Assembly: GCA_028285035.1 (NCBI GenBank)
Contig: JANQQF010000181.1
Span: 1 to 64,000, forward strand
From: Phycisphaerae bacterium
GTDB taxonomy: Bacteria; Chloroflexota; Anaerolineae; 4572-78; J111
DNA length: 64,000 nucleotides
Direction: 5' to 3'
Part shown: positions 33,213 to 42,561 of the stretch, in pieces
How positions within the stretch are numbered: position 1 is the first letter of the stretch
How the letters are laid out: each line of letters starts with the position of its first letter
Made by a program: the position numbers and the translations under genes
The notes under the pieces: model-generated
What the model was told of the DNA's origin: nothing
Database searches by the model: none
What the model saw: the letters and a program-made list of their open reading frames with translations, nothing else

Positions 33213-34226
33213 TTACGCCTCCAATAAAATTTTCATAACGCTGCCACCGCTATCCATCTGCTTAAAGCCTGCCTCTAGCTCGGTCAACGGATGAATATCA
33301 GTGATGATTTTGTCTAGGGGAATGGCCCCGGCTGCAGCTAACTCAATCGCCTTAGAAAAGTCTTCGCTTTCATATACTCTAGCCCCAAACATCTGTAGCT
33401 CCTTCCAGAAAAAATGGAACAAGGTCACTTCGGCAGGCTTTCCGTGAATCCCCACGATGACTACGCGGCCACGGGTTCGGGCCAGTTCAGTCATCACCGA
33501 GGCCCCGGCCTGCACGCCCGTCACCTCAAAAACGACATCCGCCCCAGCCGTCTTGGTTTGGGCCTGTACATAGGCCACCACATCTTGCTCAATCGGATTG
33601 ATCACATCGAACCCTAGCTCTTTGGCCAGTGTTAGGCGAAATGGGTTGATTTCCGAAACCAATACCTGTGCCCCAGCCTGTTTCGCCACTAGCGCAATCA
33701 GGATACCAATAGGCCCACCGCCTAAGACCACGGCATACTCACCCGCTTTGACCTGTCCCAGTCGAACATCGTGGCAGGCCACTGCCAGTGGTTCAATCAT
33801 CGCCCCATGGGTGAGGGGGAGCGTTTCCGGCAATTTGTGTAACGTATAAGCAGGTACAGTCCAGTAACTTTGGAAGGCCCCAGGCGTATCAATGCCCAAG
33901 AATTTGAGATTTTGACAGATGTGCTGATGACCCGCGTGGCAGGCCGGGCAATCCCCACACCAATCCAACGGCATCACCGCCACCGCCTCACCGATAGCAA
34001 AACCCTCCACCCCTTCACCAATCGCCGAGACCGTGCCCGACACCTCGTGCCCCATAATTTGGGGAAAAGTCACCCGGTTATCCATCACCCCGTGATAAAT
34101 ATGCAAATCGGTGCCACAGATACCACAGTGCGACACCTTAAGCTGAATTTGTCCTGCTTCTGGTGAGACAGGCGTACACTCACCCGCTCGAATCATCTTA
34201 TTTCCTTCATAAAATATCGCTTGCAT
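33213..34226 (-). CDS. Zinc-dependent medium-chain dehydrogenase
   Basis: 337 residues. Catalytic zinc ligands CGICGTD and GHEVSGTV, the structural zinc cluster CGDCPACHAGHQHIC, and the Rossmann turn VLGGGPIGIL are all intact. AAAAGGA precedes the ATG. Relatives oxidise sorbitol, threonine, galactitol or butanediol. Control by the LacI-type operator 34 bases upstream is likely. Confidence 0.9.
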   Translation of the reverse strand: MQAIFYEGNKMIRAGECTPVSPEAGQIQLKVSHCGICGTDLHIYHGVMDNRVTFPQIMGHEVSGTVSAIGEGVEGFAIGEAVAVMPLDWCGDCPACHAGHQHICQNLKFLGIDTPGAFQSYWTVPAYTLHKLPETLPLTHGAMIEPLAVACHDVRLGQVKAGEYAVVLGGGPIGILIALVAKQAGAQVLVSEINPFRLTLAKELGFDVINPIEQDVVAYVQAQTKTAGADVVFEVTGVQAGASVMTELARTRGRVVIVGIHGKPAEVTLFHFFWKELQMFGARVYESEDFSKAIELAAAGAIPLDKIITDIHPLTELEAGFKQMDSGGSVMKILLEA

Positions 34227-34259
34227 CGAAAAATCCTTTTAGTGTTAAATAGGTAAAAC

Positions 34260-34285
34260 ACACTGGTAAAACGTTTTACCAGTGT
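34260..34285. promoter_or_regulatory. LacI-type operator, 26-bp perfect palindrome
   Basis: The core TGGTAAAACGTTTTACCA extends to 13-base arms. It is the same site as at 24051-24066 and is more extended here. A GGTAAAACA half-site lies just beside it at 34252-34260. It precedes the dehydrogenase pair. Confidence 0.88.
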
Positions 34286-34340
34286 ATAAAAAGTCTCAAA
34301 ACTTGTCAAATACTGGTGATTGATTTTCTGTAAATTGTGG

Positions 34341-35189
34341 CTACCCCAGGCGATAAAAATTTGCGGCATTACGATAAAACAATTTTGTCTTATCATCTGT
34401 AGACAGCCCCTCAACAGCCCAATACAGTGTCTCTAACCAAGCTTGATAAGTAGAGGCTAACAGCGAGACGGGCCAATCTCCGCCATACATTATCCGATCA
34501 ACGCCAAAGGCTTCGATGACATGATCTATGTAGGGTCTTAAGTCTGACTGGCTCCATTGATCTAGATCGGCTTCAGTAACGAGGCCTGATATCTTGCAGT
34601 GAACATTAGGAAACCCAGCTAACTTTGTAATCTGAGTGCGCCACGGCTCTAGTTGTCCGGCTTTAATATCCGGCTTACCAATATGATCCAACACGAATGT
34701 AACCTGCGGGCATTGCTCAACCAACTTCAGTACATCATCCAGTTGATCGTGCTTCACACAAATGTCAAAGCTAAAATCGAAATCAGCTAGAGATTGGACT
34801 CCTGCTACAAAATCAGACTGAAGGCTAAATCCTGGCCCCTCGGATTGGATCAAGCGACGTACACCTTTGACCAAAGGATAATTTGCTAAAGCGCCCAAAT
34901 GTTCACGCACGGCTTCACCTTGTTCTAGCGGGGCAAAGGCCACAATGGCTTGAATACGTGCCTCTTGTTGAGCCATTTTTGTCACCCATTGGACTTCCTC
35001 CAAGCCTTGCGCTGGCAAACAATCACACTGAACAAAGACAATTTTTTCCAGATCGATCGATGTGGACTGCACCAGTAAATCCTCGGGCAAAAAGCGGGTA
35101 TTGATGGCTGGCACCTCAGCCAACCAGTCATATTGAAGATAATGAGGGTCCCAAAAATGGATATGGCTATCAATAACTGTTAAGTTCAT
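34341..35189 (-). CDS. Amidohydrolase-2 family lactonase, L-fuconolactonase-like
   Basis: 282 residues with GGGAGG before the ATG. The TIM-barrel metal start DSHIHFWDP and the later VLDHIGKP and YGGDWPVS segments are typical of sugar-lactone amidohydrolases. In known clusters such a protein opens L-fucono-1,5-lactone to L-fuconate; the neighbours (fuconate dehydratase, sugar SDR, mutarotase) support this. Confidence 0.85.
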   Translation of the reverse strand: MNLTVIDSHIHFWDPHYLQYDWLAEVPAINTRFLPEDLLVQSTSIDLEKIVFVQCDCLPAQGLEEVQWVTKMAQQEARIQAIVAFAPLEQGEAVREHLGALANYPLVKGVRRLIQSEGPGFSLQSDFVAGVQSLADFDFSFDICVKHDQLDDVLKLVEQCPQVTFVLDHIGKPDIKAGQLEPWRTQITKLAGFPNVHCKISGLVTEADLDQWSQSDLRPYIDHVIEAFGVDRIMYGGDWPVSLLASTYQAWLETLYWAVEGLSTDDKTKLFYRNAANFYRLG

Positions 35190-35211
35190 CAGCAGTTACC
35201 TCCCTGGCACA

Positions 35212-36456
35212 TTATAAGCCGACCACGTCATCGACAAAATCTGAGCTACTACCTGGTTCTTGTGGTGTTTGATACACACCATCCGCCACGACTGCCGGAT
35301 GAAGAAAGTGGTCTCGCAAGTGAGGAATATACTCTAAAAAGAGGGCTTCGTGCCCGAGGGCAATATGATTAAAGAGCACCAAATGTTGATGAATTTGCCC
35401 CATATCACCCACGTGCGGCACGATAGGCAACCCAAATTTTCGAGCCAGCAAACTGACGGTAAGAAATTCACTAACTCCGCCCACACGGGTGCAATCAACC
35501 TGAACAAAACTCAAGGCCTGGGCTTGCATAAAATTCTTAAACAAAACCCGGTGGGAGACATGCTCACCTAAAGCGATTTTAACCGGGGCAATGGCCCGGG
35601 CCAGCGTTTGATGGCCCAAAACATCATCTGGTTGGGTCGGTTCCTCAATCCAGTAAGGATTCATATTGGCTAAAGCGAGTGAGGCTCGAATGGCTTTGGG
35701 CAAAGGCCAGCTCTGGTTAACATCTAACATGACCAAAGCGTCATCACCCGCCGCTTCCCGCACCAGATAGGATCGTCGAATATCTCGCTCTGTGTCTGAC
35801 GAGCCAACCTTCAACTTCATCGCGTTAAAGCCAAGTCCGATGGCCCGTTTAACCTTATCTTTCACCTGATCATCAGAATATTGAAACCAGCCAATCGAGG
35901 TATCATAACCGGGATAACCTTGCTGCAAGATGCCTTCCCGTGAGGTACGGCAAGTCTGTTGCTCAGTTAACAATGTCACAGCCTGTTCAGAGGTCAGCAC
36001 ATCTTCTAAATAGCTCAAATCAAGGGTGTTGACTATCTCCGTTGGGGATAAATCCAGAAGTAATTGCCACAACGGCACCCCCCGATTTTTGGCCCACAAA
36101 TCATAGCACGCGTTGGTAATCGAGGCTAAGGCAAGATGGATAATGCCTTTATGAGGCCCTAACCAACGATATTGCGGATGATCAGCGATGGCCTTAAACT
36201 TAGCCCCAAAAGTAGCCATCAACTCCTCAACCTCACACCCAATCAGCACCTCGGAAAGCTCTTTAATCAAATTACAAATCTGTTGATTACCCGCCCCGAT
36301 GGTAAAGACGATTCCGGTGCCAAATAAATTATTGTCGGTATGAAGATAGGCCACGGCATAGGAATATGTTGGATCGGTGTGGATTGAGTCTGTGCCATCG
36401 CCCGGTTTAAGGGGAAATCGTTTTTCTTCGGTTGTAACACGGGTAATTGTTGTCAT
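35212..36456 (-). CDS. Enolase-superfamily dehydratase, L-fuconate dehydratase-like
   Basis: 414 residues. Capping domain signatures GPHKGIIHLALASITNACYDLWAKN, the KxK base in AMKLKVGSSD, the metal ligands in MLDVNQSW, YWIEEPTQPDD and IALGEHVSHR, and the His-containing PHVGDMGQIHQH match fuconate dehydratases. It removes water from L-fuconate to give 2-keto-3-deoxy-L-fuconate. D-arabinonate is a possible alternative substrate. Confidence 0.87.
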   Translation of the reverse strand: MTTITRVTTEEKRFPLKPGDGTDSIHTDPTYSYAVAYLHTDNNLFGTGIVFTIGAGNQQICNLIKELSEVLIGCEVEELMATFGAKFKAIADHPQYRWLGPHKGIIHLALASITNACYDLWAKNRGVPLWQLLLDLSPTEIVNTLDLSYLEDVLTSEQAVTLLTEQQTCRTSREGILQQGYPGYDTSIGWFQYSDDQVKDKVKRAIGLGFNAMKLKVGSSDTERDIRRSYLVREAAGDDALVMLDVNQSWPLPKAIRASLALANMNPYWIEEPTQPDDVLGHQTLARAIAPVKIALGEHVSHRVLFKNFMQAQALSFVQVDCTRVGGVSEFLTVSLLARKFGLPIVPHVGDMGQIHQHLVLFNHIALGHEALFLEYIPHLRDHFLHPAVVADGVYQTPQEPGSSSDFVDDVVGL

Positions 36457-36491
36457 AGTATGGTTAACCTTCTTTAATCTTTAAATTTATA

Positions 36492-37259
36492 CTAACGTCG
36501 ATAGCCTAACTCGGCACCACCACTCACAGGTAGAATGCAACCTGTCATAAATCTTGCTTTGTCGGACAGCAAAAACGTAGCTGCATCTGCGATGACATCT
36601 CCTTCAGGGCAGTAGCCCAGAGGATGAATATCATCGAGATATTGCTCTATGCTCACAGGGTTTGGCTGTTGACTGGCCCATTCACGCAAGAGCGGTGTCC
36701 AGACCCCAGCCGGACAAACAGCATTAACCCGAATTCCCAGTGGGGCATAATCCAAAGCCATCGCCTTGGTTAGGGCAATCATACCGCCTTTGGTGGAGAC
36801 ATACGCCGCGTGATTGGCTTGTCCCATTAGACCGACCATACTGGCTGTATTGAGAATACAACCTTTATTTTTTTGGAGTACCTCAAAAGCAAATTTTGTC
36901 GTGAGATAGACACTCTTCAAGTTAACGCGATGAAGGGCATCCCACTCATCCTCGTCCGTTTCATGTAATGGCTTTGAAGGGCTGGAAATACCCGCATTGT
37001 TGTGAATCGCATCCAGCCGACCAAATGTTTGAACCGCCGTTTGAATTGCCGTTTCGATTGAGGCTCCCTCCCCAACGTCACAATGCAACGTCAGTCCATC
37101 GCCAGTTAAATCATTCACCGTCTGCCGGGCCATCTCCAAATTAAGATCAGCCACAACAACCGTTGCCCCAGCTTCAGCATAGGCCAACGCACACGCTCGG
37201 CCAATCCCTTGAGCGCCGCCTGTGACAAAAATAACTTTATTCTCTAGTAATCGAGTCAT
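36492..37259 (-). CDS. SDR, probable L-fucose dehydrogenase
   Basis: 255 residues with TGGAQGIGRACALAY, NNAGISS, Ser in NTASMVG and YVSTKGGMIALTKAMALDY. The position between mutarotase and dehydratase genes fits L-fucose to L-fuconolactone oxidation with NAD(P). It could equally be the 2-keto-3-deoxyfuconate dehydrogenase, with another enzyme doing the first step. Confidence 0.85.
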   Translation of the reverse strand: MTRLLENKVIFVTGGAQGIGRACALAYAEAGATVVVADLNLEMARQTVNDLTGDGLTLHCDVGEGASIETAIQTAVQTFGRLDAIHNNAGISSPSKPLHETDEDEWDALHRVNLKSVYLTTKFAFEVLQKNKGCILNTASMVGLMGQANHAAYVSTKGGMIALTKAMALDYAPLGIRVNAVCPAGVWTPLLREWASQQPNPVSIEQYLDDIHPLGYCPEGDVIADAATFLLSDKARFMTGCILPVSGGAELGYRR

Positions 37260-37274
37260 TGTTCACTCACCTGA

Positions 37275-37601
37275 TCAATCAACATGAAATATCTCAGTAA
37301 GACTCATCCACCATTCGCCATCTAATCGATTAGGATAGGGGGATTGCATAGGGGCCATAATCGACCACCACTCCTGCGTCTTTGGATCAGCCGCCATCTT
37401 AGCCATATCAGCCGCGAAATCGTCTCCTGTATATTCAAAGTAGGCGAACAAGGTATCATCATTGAGTAAGAAGATGCTATAGTTGCAGATATTGCAATCT
37501 TTGATCGTTTCTAATACCTCCGGCCACACGGCTGTATGATGTTGCTTGTAAGCAGCAAGATGTTCCGGTTTGATACCAATCACCTGCCCAAATCTTTGCA
37601 T
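37275..37601 (-). CDS. L-rhamnose/L-fucose mutarotase family protein
   Basis: 108 residues, the family's usual size. RFGQVIGIKPEHLAAYKQHHTAVWPEVL carries the catalytic His region, and WWSIMAPMQSP with the MSLTEIFHVD tail completes it. It interconverts alpha and beta anomers of a 6-deoxy-hexose. GAGGAG precedes the ATG. Confidence 0.9.
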   Translation of the reverse strand: MQRFGQVIGIKPEHLAAYKQHHTAVWPEVLETIKDCNICNYSIFLLNDDTLFAYFEYTGDDFAADMAKMAADPKTQEWWSIMAPMQSPYPNRLDGEWWMSLTEIFHVD

Positions 37602-37622
37602 GAAATTTCTCCTCTGCCTTGG

Positions 37623-39128
37623 TTACGCTAGATAGTGCCCAATAGCCTGGCTTACCGCTTCATAGCTATGTTGCTGCTCATTCAGATCATCAATTTCACC
37701 AACAATTTGGAATTCCTTAAAGACCAGAATACGACGAGCCAGGTTAATCATTTCTGGCATATCAGAGGAGATAAGAATGATCGATTTTCCCTCGTGCTTG
37801 GCCAAATTCCAGATCAGTTGGTGAATATAGGCCTTGGCCCCTACATCTACCCCGATGGTGGGTTCGTCGATAATCAAAATATCGCAACCCGCCACCAACC
37901 ATTTGGAGATGCTCACCTTTTGCTGATTCCCACCACTCAGGTCTTGTACAATTTGGTCTGGTCCGGTCGCTTTTACGGCAACAGCATCTATATATTTTTC
38001 AGCAACGGCTTGCTCTTGCTTCAATGAGATAGCCCGCCAAGGCGTCAGCAATCGATCCCAAACGGTCATGGCGATATTTGTTTGGATCGGAGCATTAAGT
38101 AACAATCCTAACTCTTTACGGTTTTCTGAGACATACCCCAAGCGATAGCGATGCAAACTATCAGCCATCGAATTGATGCGGGTCGCCTGCCCGTTGATCG
38201 TCACTTCCCCTTCATCCATTGGATCTTCGCCAATAAGAATACGGGCCAGCTCGGTTCTGCCAGAGCCAACCAAACCATAAAAACCTAAGATTTCACCTTG
38301 TCGCAACTCAAAATTTAAGCTTCTAAAGCGACCCGCTTGACAGATATTGCGAGCAACCAGGACCTTATTTTGTCGATCAATATCCAAGGTACCTAGATAT
38401 TCGGTATGAGACTCGCGCCCAATCATCATCTGGACAATATCTTCTTTCTTAAGCCCAGCCACCTTACGCGTTCCAACAAATTGACCATCACGCAGCACAG
38501 AGACCTTATCTCCAACAGCCAGCACCTCCTCTAGTTTGTGTGAGACAAAAATCAGGCTCACGCCTTGAGCGGCTAGCTTTCGCATGAGCTGGAGCAGGTT
38601 TTCCGTTTCGTGCCGGGTCAAGGACGAGGTTGGTTCATCCAGAATGAGAATTTTTGCATCTGCGGAAAGGGCTTTAGCGATCATAATTAATTGCTTTTGG
38701 GCCGCGCTTAAATGACCAACTTCAGTTGTTGCTGGTAAATTCAGCTCTACCATTTGGATATATTCTTCGGCCTCAGTGTTGAGTTTGGCCCAATTGATAT
38801 AGCCGCGTTGGGTAAAATGATGGAGCTTATCCAGCATGATATTTTCGGCGATGGTGCTTTTAGGGATGACCTGGATTTCCTGGCTAACCAAGCTAATTTT
38901 GTGTTGCAACGCATCACTATAACTACCAAGGTTGAGGCGTTGTCCATTCAAAATCGTTTCACCTTCATCGGGCTGATAAATCCCACAAATAATCTTGATC
39001 ATGGTACTCTTGCCAGCCCCATTCTCCCCGACCACGGCGTGAACCTGGCCGGGCTCAAAGCTGATCGAAACTTGATCCAGTGCTTTAACTCCCGGAAAAA
39101 ATTTGCTGACATTTCTTATCTCTAGCAT
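37623..39128 (-). CDS. Ribose-type ABC transporter ATPase (two ABC domains)
   Basis: 501 residues from the ATG at 39128 (GGGAG 7 bases upstream). The first ABC unit has Walker A GENGAGKSTM, signature LSAAQKQLIMIAKAL and Walker B ILILDEPTSSL. The second has the usual degenerate Walker A GLVGSGRTEL, signature LSGGNQQKVSISKWL and ILIIDEPTIGVD. It powers uptake with the 41405 permease and the 39196 SBP. Confidence 0.95.
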   Translation of the reverse strand: MLEIRNVSKFFPGVKALDQVSISFEPGQVHAVVGENGAGKSTMIKIICGIYQPDEGETILNGQRLNLGSYSDALQHKISLVSQEIQVIPKSTIAENIMLDKLHHFTQRGYINWAKLNTEAEEYIQMVELNLPATTEVGHLSAAQKQLIMIAKALSADAKILILDEPTSSLTRHETENLLQLMRKLAAQGVSLIFVSHKLEEVLAVGDKVSVLRDGQFVGTRKVAGLKKEDIVQMMIGRESHTEYLGTLDIDRQNKVLVARNICQAGRFRSLNFELRQGEILGFYGLVGSGRTELARILIGEDPMDEGEVTINGQATRINSMADSLHRYRLGYVSENRKELGLLLNAPIQTNIAMTVWDRLLTPWRAISLKQEQAVAEKYIDAVAVKATGPDQIVQDLSGGNQQKVSISKWLVAGCDILIIDEPTIGVDVGAKAYIHQLIWNLAKHEGKSIILISSDMPEMINLARRILVFKEFQIVGEIDDLNEQQHSYEAVSQAIGHYLA

Positions 39129-39144
39129 CGTCAAACTCCCAATA

Positions 39145-39183
39145 AGACCTACCGACGTTGTGGCTTAGGACGTCGGTAGGTCT
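39145..39183. terminator. 14-bp perfect inverted repeat between SBP and ATPase genes
   Basis: Arms AGACCTACCGACGT (39145-39158) and ACGTCGGTAGGTCT (39170-39183) enclose an 11-base loop. It begins 12 bases after the SBP stop on the minus strand. Role as at 7132-7167: probably a 3' protective hairpin for the SBP message. Confidence 0.8.
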
Positions 39184-39195
39184 AAAGCAATCAGT

Positions 39196-41337
39196 TTACT
39201 GCATTAGGTATTTTGAGGTAAGGTCACTCTTGATTTGTTCAGTAACGGCAGCAATGTCATCAGCATAACTATCGAGATTGTCCACGGTAACAAAAGCTGT
39301 GCCAGAGTCGATGTGATAAACACCGTCAACGGGCTGGTATCCTTCAACCATCAGTTTTAACGCTAACAGTGACAGATAGCCGTGGCCAAAGGGGTTCTGA
39401 GCAATCGTACCATCCATCACCCCGTCCTCAATCGCTTTCATCACGGTTGGATCAGTGTCGATACCGACCGCGTGAATTTCTCGGTCACCACCCGTGTCAT
39501 AGTACTCACCCAACACCTGAGCAATCCCCACACTGGTTGTAAATCCAGTCGCAATCAATCCATCCACCTCATTGATATTGGCCGATAGTACATTACCGAT
39601 CTTATCAACAGCCTCTTCCACACTAGTCATCCCAGAGATTTCTTGAATGATTTCAACATCTGGATATTTGGCGACAACTTCTTCAACCCCTTCTTTCCGC
39701 AAGACCGTGTTCGAGTCTTCCAGCACTTCCAAGACGTTGATGATTTTACCCTGGCCACCCATCGACTCGATCAAAGCTTCGGTAGCTTGCATTGCTGCGG
39801 CCTTTACGTCAGTGGCGACGACGAAGGACGCTGTGGTCGGTTGCAGGGTTGAGGCCCCAAAGTTAATCACTGTCACCCCATTCTGGGTTAACTCCTCATA
39901 CAAACCGTTGGCGCCACTAGCATCAGTCGGATAGACCGAAAAGTATTTGAACCCTTGAGCGGCCAAGGCCTCGACCCGCTCGTTCTGGCTCGCCTGCTCC
40001 CAATCTGGCCCAATCTGCTTCTCAACTGGAATGCCAAAGTCCGCTTCAAAGGCTTCGACGCCCTTGACAACCTCCTCAAAGTAGGGGTGAGGTGCCGAGG
40101 CATACCACACCAAACTGTAATTCTCAGGGTTAACCTCAGGGGCTACAGCCTCAGCTTCAGCCGTATCTCCCGTCGTCAGGTATTTTGAGGTGAGGTCATT
40201 CTTGATTTGTTCAGTAACGGCAGCAATATCATCAGCATAACTATCGATATTGTCTACGGTAACAAAAGCCGTCCCAGAGTCGATATGATAGACACCATCG
40301 ACAGGTTGATAACCTTCGGCGATCAGCTTCAAAGCCAATAACGATAGGTAGCCGTGACCAAAAGGATTCTGAGCAATCGTACCATCCATCACCCCGTCCT
40401 CAATCGCCTTCATCACGGTAGGATCGGTATCGATACCAACCGCGTGAATCTCTCGGTCACCACCGGTGTCATAGTATTCACCCAACACTTGAGCAATCCC
40501 GACACTGGTTGTAAATCCGGTGGCAATTAAGCCGTCGACCTCATTGATATTGGCCGATAACACATTGCCAACTTTGTCGACGGCCTCCTCGACGCTGGTC
40601 ATCCCAGAGATTTCCTGGATAATCTCAACATCTGGATATTTGGCGACAACTTCTTCAACCCCTTCTTTTCGTAAGACCGTGTTTGAATCTTCCAAAACTT
40701 CCAAGACATTGATGATCTTACCCTCACCCCCCATCGATTCAATGAGGGCTTCAGTGGCTTGCATCGCTGCGGCCTTCACGTCAGTGGCGACGACGAAGGA
40801 CGCTGTGGTTGGTTGTAAGGTTGAGGCGCCAAAGTTAATAACCGTCACACCATTTGCGGTTAGTTCTTCGTACAACCCATTGGCGCCGCTGGCATCTGTC
40901 GGATAGACTGAGAAATATTTGAACCCTTGAGCGGCTAGGGCCTCAACCCGCTCGTTCTGGCTAGCTTGTTCCCAATCTGGACCGATCTGTTTCTCGACTG
41001 AAATGCCAAAGTCCGCTTCAAAAGCTTCTACACCCTTGACGACCTCTTCAAAATAGGGGTGGGGGGCCGAGGCATACCACACCAATCCGTAATCATCTGT
41101 GGCTTTATCCGCCTCCGCCATTTCGGCTTCAGTCGATGCTGACACTTCTTCGGTCACCTCTGTCTCGGCAGGTTCAGCCTCAGCTTCTTCAACAACCTCT
41201 TCAACAGGCTCTGCGGCTTGCTCCTCGACAGGTTCGGGGGGCGGGGGTTCAGTACTAGAGCAGGCTGCGAAAACCATACTCAACAAGAACAGCAGGATCA
41301 GAACAGACAAATTTTTTAGCGTATTTCTTTTCATCAT
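39196..41337 (-). CDS. Lipoprotein with two tandem ribose-type sugar-binding domains
   Basis: 713 residues from the ATG at 41337 (AGGAG 7 bases upstream). Signal peptide with lipobox VFAAC, Cys26, then an acidic Glu/Pro/Ala tether to about residue 80. Two complete Peripla_BP_4-type domains follow at about 83-386 and 407-710, differing at about ten positions. Between them is a 20-residue linker (TTGDTAEAEAVAPEV) resembling the N-terminal tether. Normal members have one domain of about 300 residues. It feeds the 41405 permease and 37623 ATPase, probably with L-fucose or a related sugar. Confidence 0.92.
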   Translation of the reverse strand: MMKRNTLKNLSVLILLFLLSMVFAACSSTEPPPPEPVEEQAAEPVEEVVEEAEAEPAETEVTEEVSASTEAEMAEADKATDDYGLVWYASAPHPYFEEVVKGVEAFEADFGISVEKQIGPDWEQASQNERVEALAAQGFKYFSVYPTDASGANGLYEELTANGVTVINFGASTLQPTTASFVVATDVKAAAMQATEALIESMGGEGKIINVLEVLEDSNTVLRKEGVEEVVAKYPDVEIIQEISGMTSVEEAVDKVGNVLSANINEVDGLIATGFTTSVGIAQVLGEYYDTGGDREIHAVGIDTDPTVMKAIEDGVMDGTIAQNPFGHGYLSLLALKLIAEGYQPVDGVYHIDSGTAFVTVDNIDSYADDIAAVTEQIKNDLTSKYLTTGDTAEAEAVAPEVNPENYSLVWYASAPHPYFEEVVKGVEAFEADFGIPVEKQIGPDWEQASQNERVEALAAQGFKYFSVYPTDASGANGLYEELTQNGVTVINFGASTLQPTTASFVVATDVKAAAMQATEALIESMGGQGKIINVLEVLEDSNTVLRKEGVEEVVAKYPDVEIIQEISGMTSVEEAVDKIGNVLSANINEVDGLIATGFTTSVGIAQVLGEYYDTGGDREIHAVGIDTDPTVMKAIEDGVMDGTIAQNPFGHGYLSLLALKLMVEGYQPVDGVYHIDSGTAFVTVDNLDSYADDIAAVTEQIKSDLTSKYLMQ
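39208..40119 (-). repeat. Intragenic tandem duplication, copy 2 (C-terminal sugar-binding domain)
   Basis: Aligns gap-free to 40180-41091 at an offset of exactly 972 bases (324 codons). The first 95 bases show about eight differences, mostly synonymous. Confidence 0.93.
40180..41091 (-). repeat. Intragenic tandem duplication, copy 1 (N-terminal sugar-binding domain)
   Basis: Partner of 39208-40119. The 60-base spacer 40120-40179 encodes the acidic interdomain linker, so the duplicated unit seems to have included part of the tether. Confidence 0.93.
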
Positions 41338-41404
41338 CGAATTTCTCCTCATCAAAAAATTTATATGAAATTTGAATAAGATTTTATGACTTTGCCAACA
41401 CAAA

Positions 41405-42460
41405 TTATTCTGCTTCAGACGGTTGCTGCCTCCTTCCCAAGCGTTTGGTTGATGATTGCACAGCGGCTCGAATGCGATCAAGCGACACGGCCAACAAAAT
41501 AATCAACCCAAGAAATGTTTGCTCAAAATACACATTCACATCAAACATGATCAGGCCATTTTTAATCAGCACGAGTAAGATGGCACTGGCTAATAGGGCA
41601 AGCATCGATGCTTCGCCACCGGTAAGCGCTGTCCCGCCGATGATGGCGACGGCAAAGGAAATAATCAGCCAATCACTCCCGGTGCCTGGTTGGGCCGACC
41701 CCATTCGGGATACCCAAAGTAGGCCAGCCATCGCCCCAAACAGTCCTGACAAGGTATGGCAGAGCAAAATAATTCGATCTGTTCGAATTCCCGAGAGTTG
41801 AGCCGCTTCTAAATTACCGCCCGTTGCCAGAATTTGGCGACCAACTACGGTGAACTTAAAGACATAAGCCATAATGGCCAGGATTAGTATCGCTAGCAGA
41901 AACAAATAAGGCACGCCAAACAATGAGCCTCGCCCTAAAAAGGTGATGGATTTTGGAATTTCGGTGTAAGGAAACCCTCGAGAGATGCCGGTCACTAAGC
42001 CGGTAAAGATAAATAGACTGGCCAGGGTAATGATAAAGGAATTGATCTGTGACTTAATCACGATAAAGCCATTAAAGGCACCTGCGAGCATACCAACTAA
42101 GATAGCAATTGGAGCGGCTTGCCAAGGAGACAGCCCCATTGTTTCCATTGTATAGCCAGCCGTCACCACAACCAGCCCCCCGATGCCACCCAGTGATAGG
42201 TTCATACCACCCACGACCAACACAATCATTTGGCCCAAGGCAATGAAGACATAAAGCCCAGCCGTACGGGAGACATTGAAAAGGTTGTATTGACTAAAAA
42301 AGCTGTCGGTGCCTATGGAGAACACCAAAAATAATAGGGCCGTTGCAATTACAACACTTATATCATTGCGTCTTAACAATTTGGAAATGCGCTGCCCAAA
42401 TCCCGAAACTCGGGGAGAGTCAGACACAAGCAATTGTTGATTAGCATTTGCTTCATTCAT
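41405..42460 (-). CDS. Ribose-type ABC transporter permease
   Basis: 351 residues with GGAGG before the ATG and eight to ten hydrophobic helices. The family motif SGIRTDRIILLCHTLSGLFGAMAGLLWVSR and AIIGGTALTGGEASM identify the RbsC/BPD_transp_2 class. First gene of the fucose-type operon, preceded by the GntR operator at 42513. Confidence 0.93.
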   Translation of the reverse strand: MNEANANQQLLVSDSPRVSGFGQRISKLLRRNDISVVIATALLFLVFSIGTDSFFSQYNLFNVSRTAGLYVFIALGQMIVLVVGGMNLSLGGIGGLVVVTAGYTMETMGLSPWQAAPIAILVGMLAGAFNGFIVIKSQINSFIITLASLFIFTGLVTGISRGFPYTEIPKSITFLGRGSLFGVPYLFLLAILILAIMAYVFKFTVVGRQILATGGNLEAAQLSGIRTDRIILLCHTLSGLFGAMAGLLWVSRMGSAQPGTGSDWLIISFAVAIIGGTALTGGEASMLALLASAILLVLIKNGLIMFDVNVYFEQTFLGLIILLAVSLDRIRAAVQSSTKRLGRRQQPSEAE

Positions 42461-42512
42461 ACAATTCCTCCATTGAATATTGAGTTACTCCAATGTAAAA
42501 CACAGTTTTGGT

Positions 42513-42532
42513 AATGTGGTAAGACCAATTTT
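42513..42532. promoter_or_regulatory. GntR operator before the transporter/fucose operon
   Basis: AATGTGGTAAGACCAATTTT, containing the FadR-type TGGT-NNG-ACCA dyad. The identical 20-mer occurs at 43302-43321 before the regulator gene. Confidence 0.88.
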
Positions 42533-42561
42533 TAGATAAAAAAATAAATTATTTGATTAAT

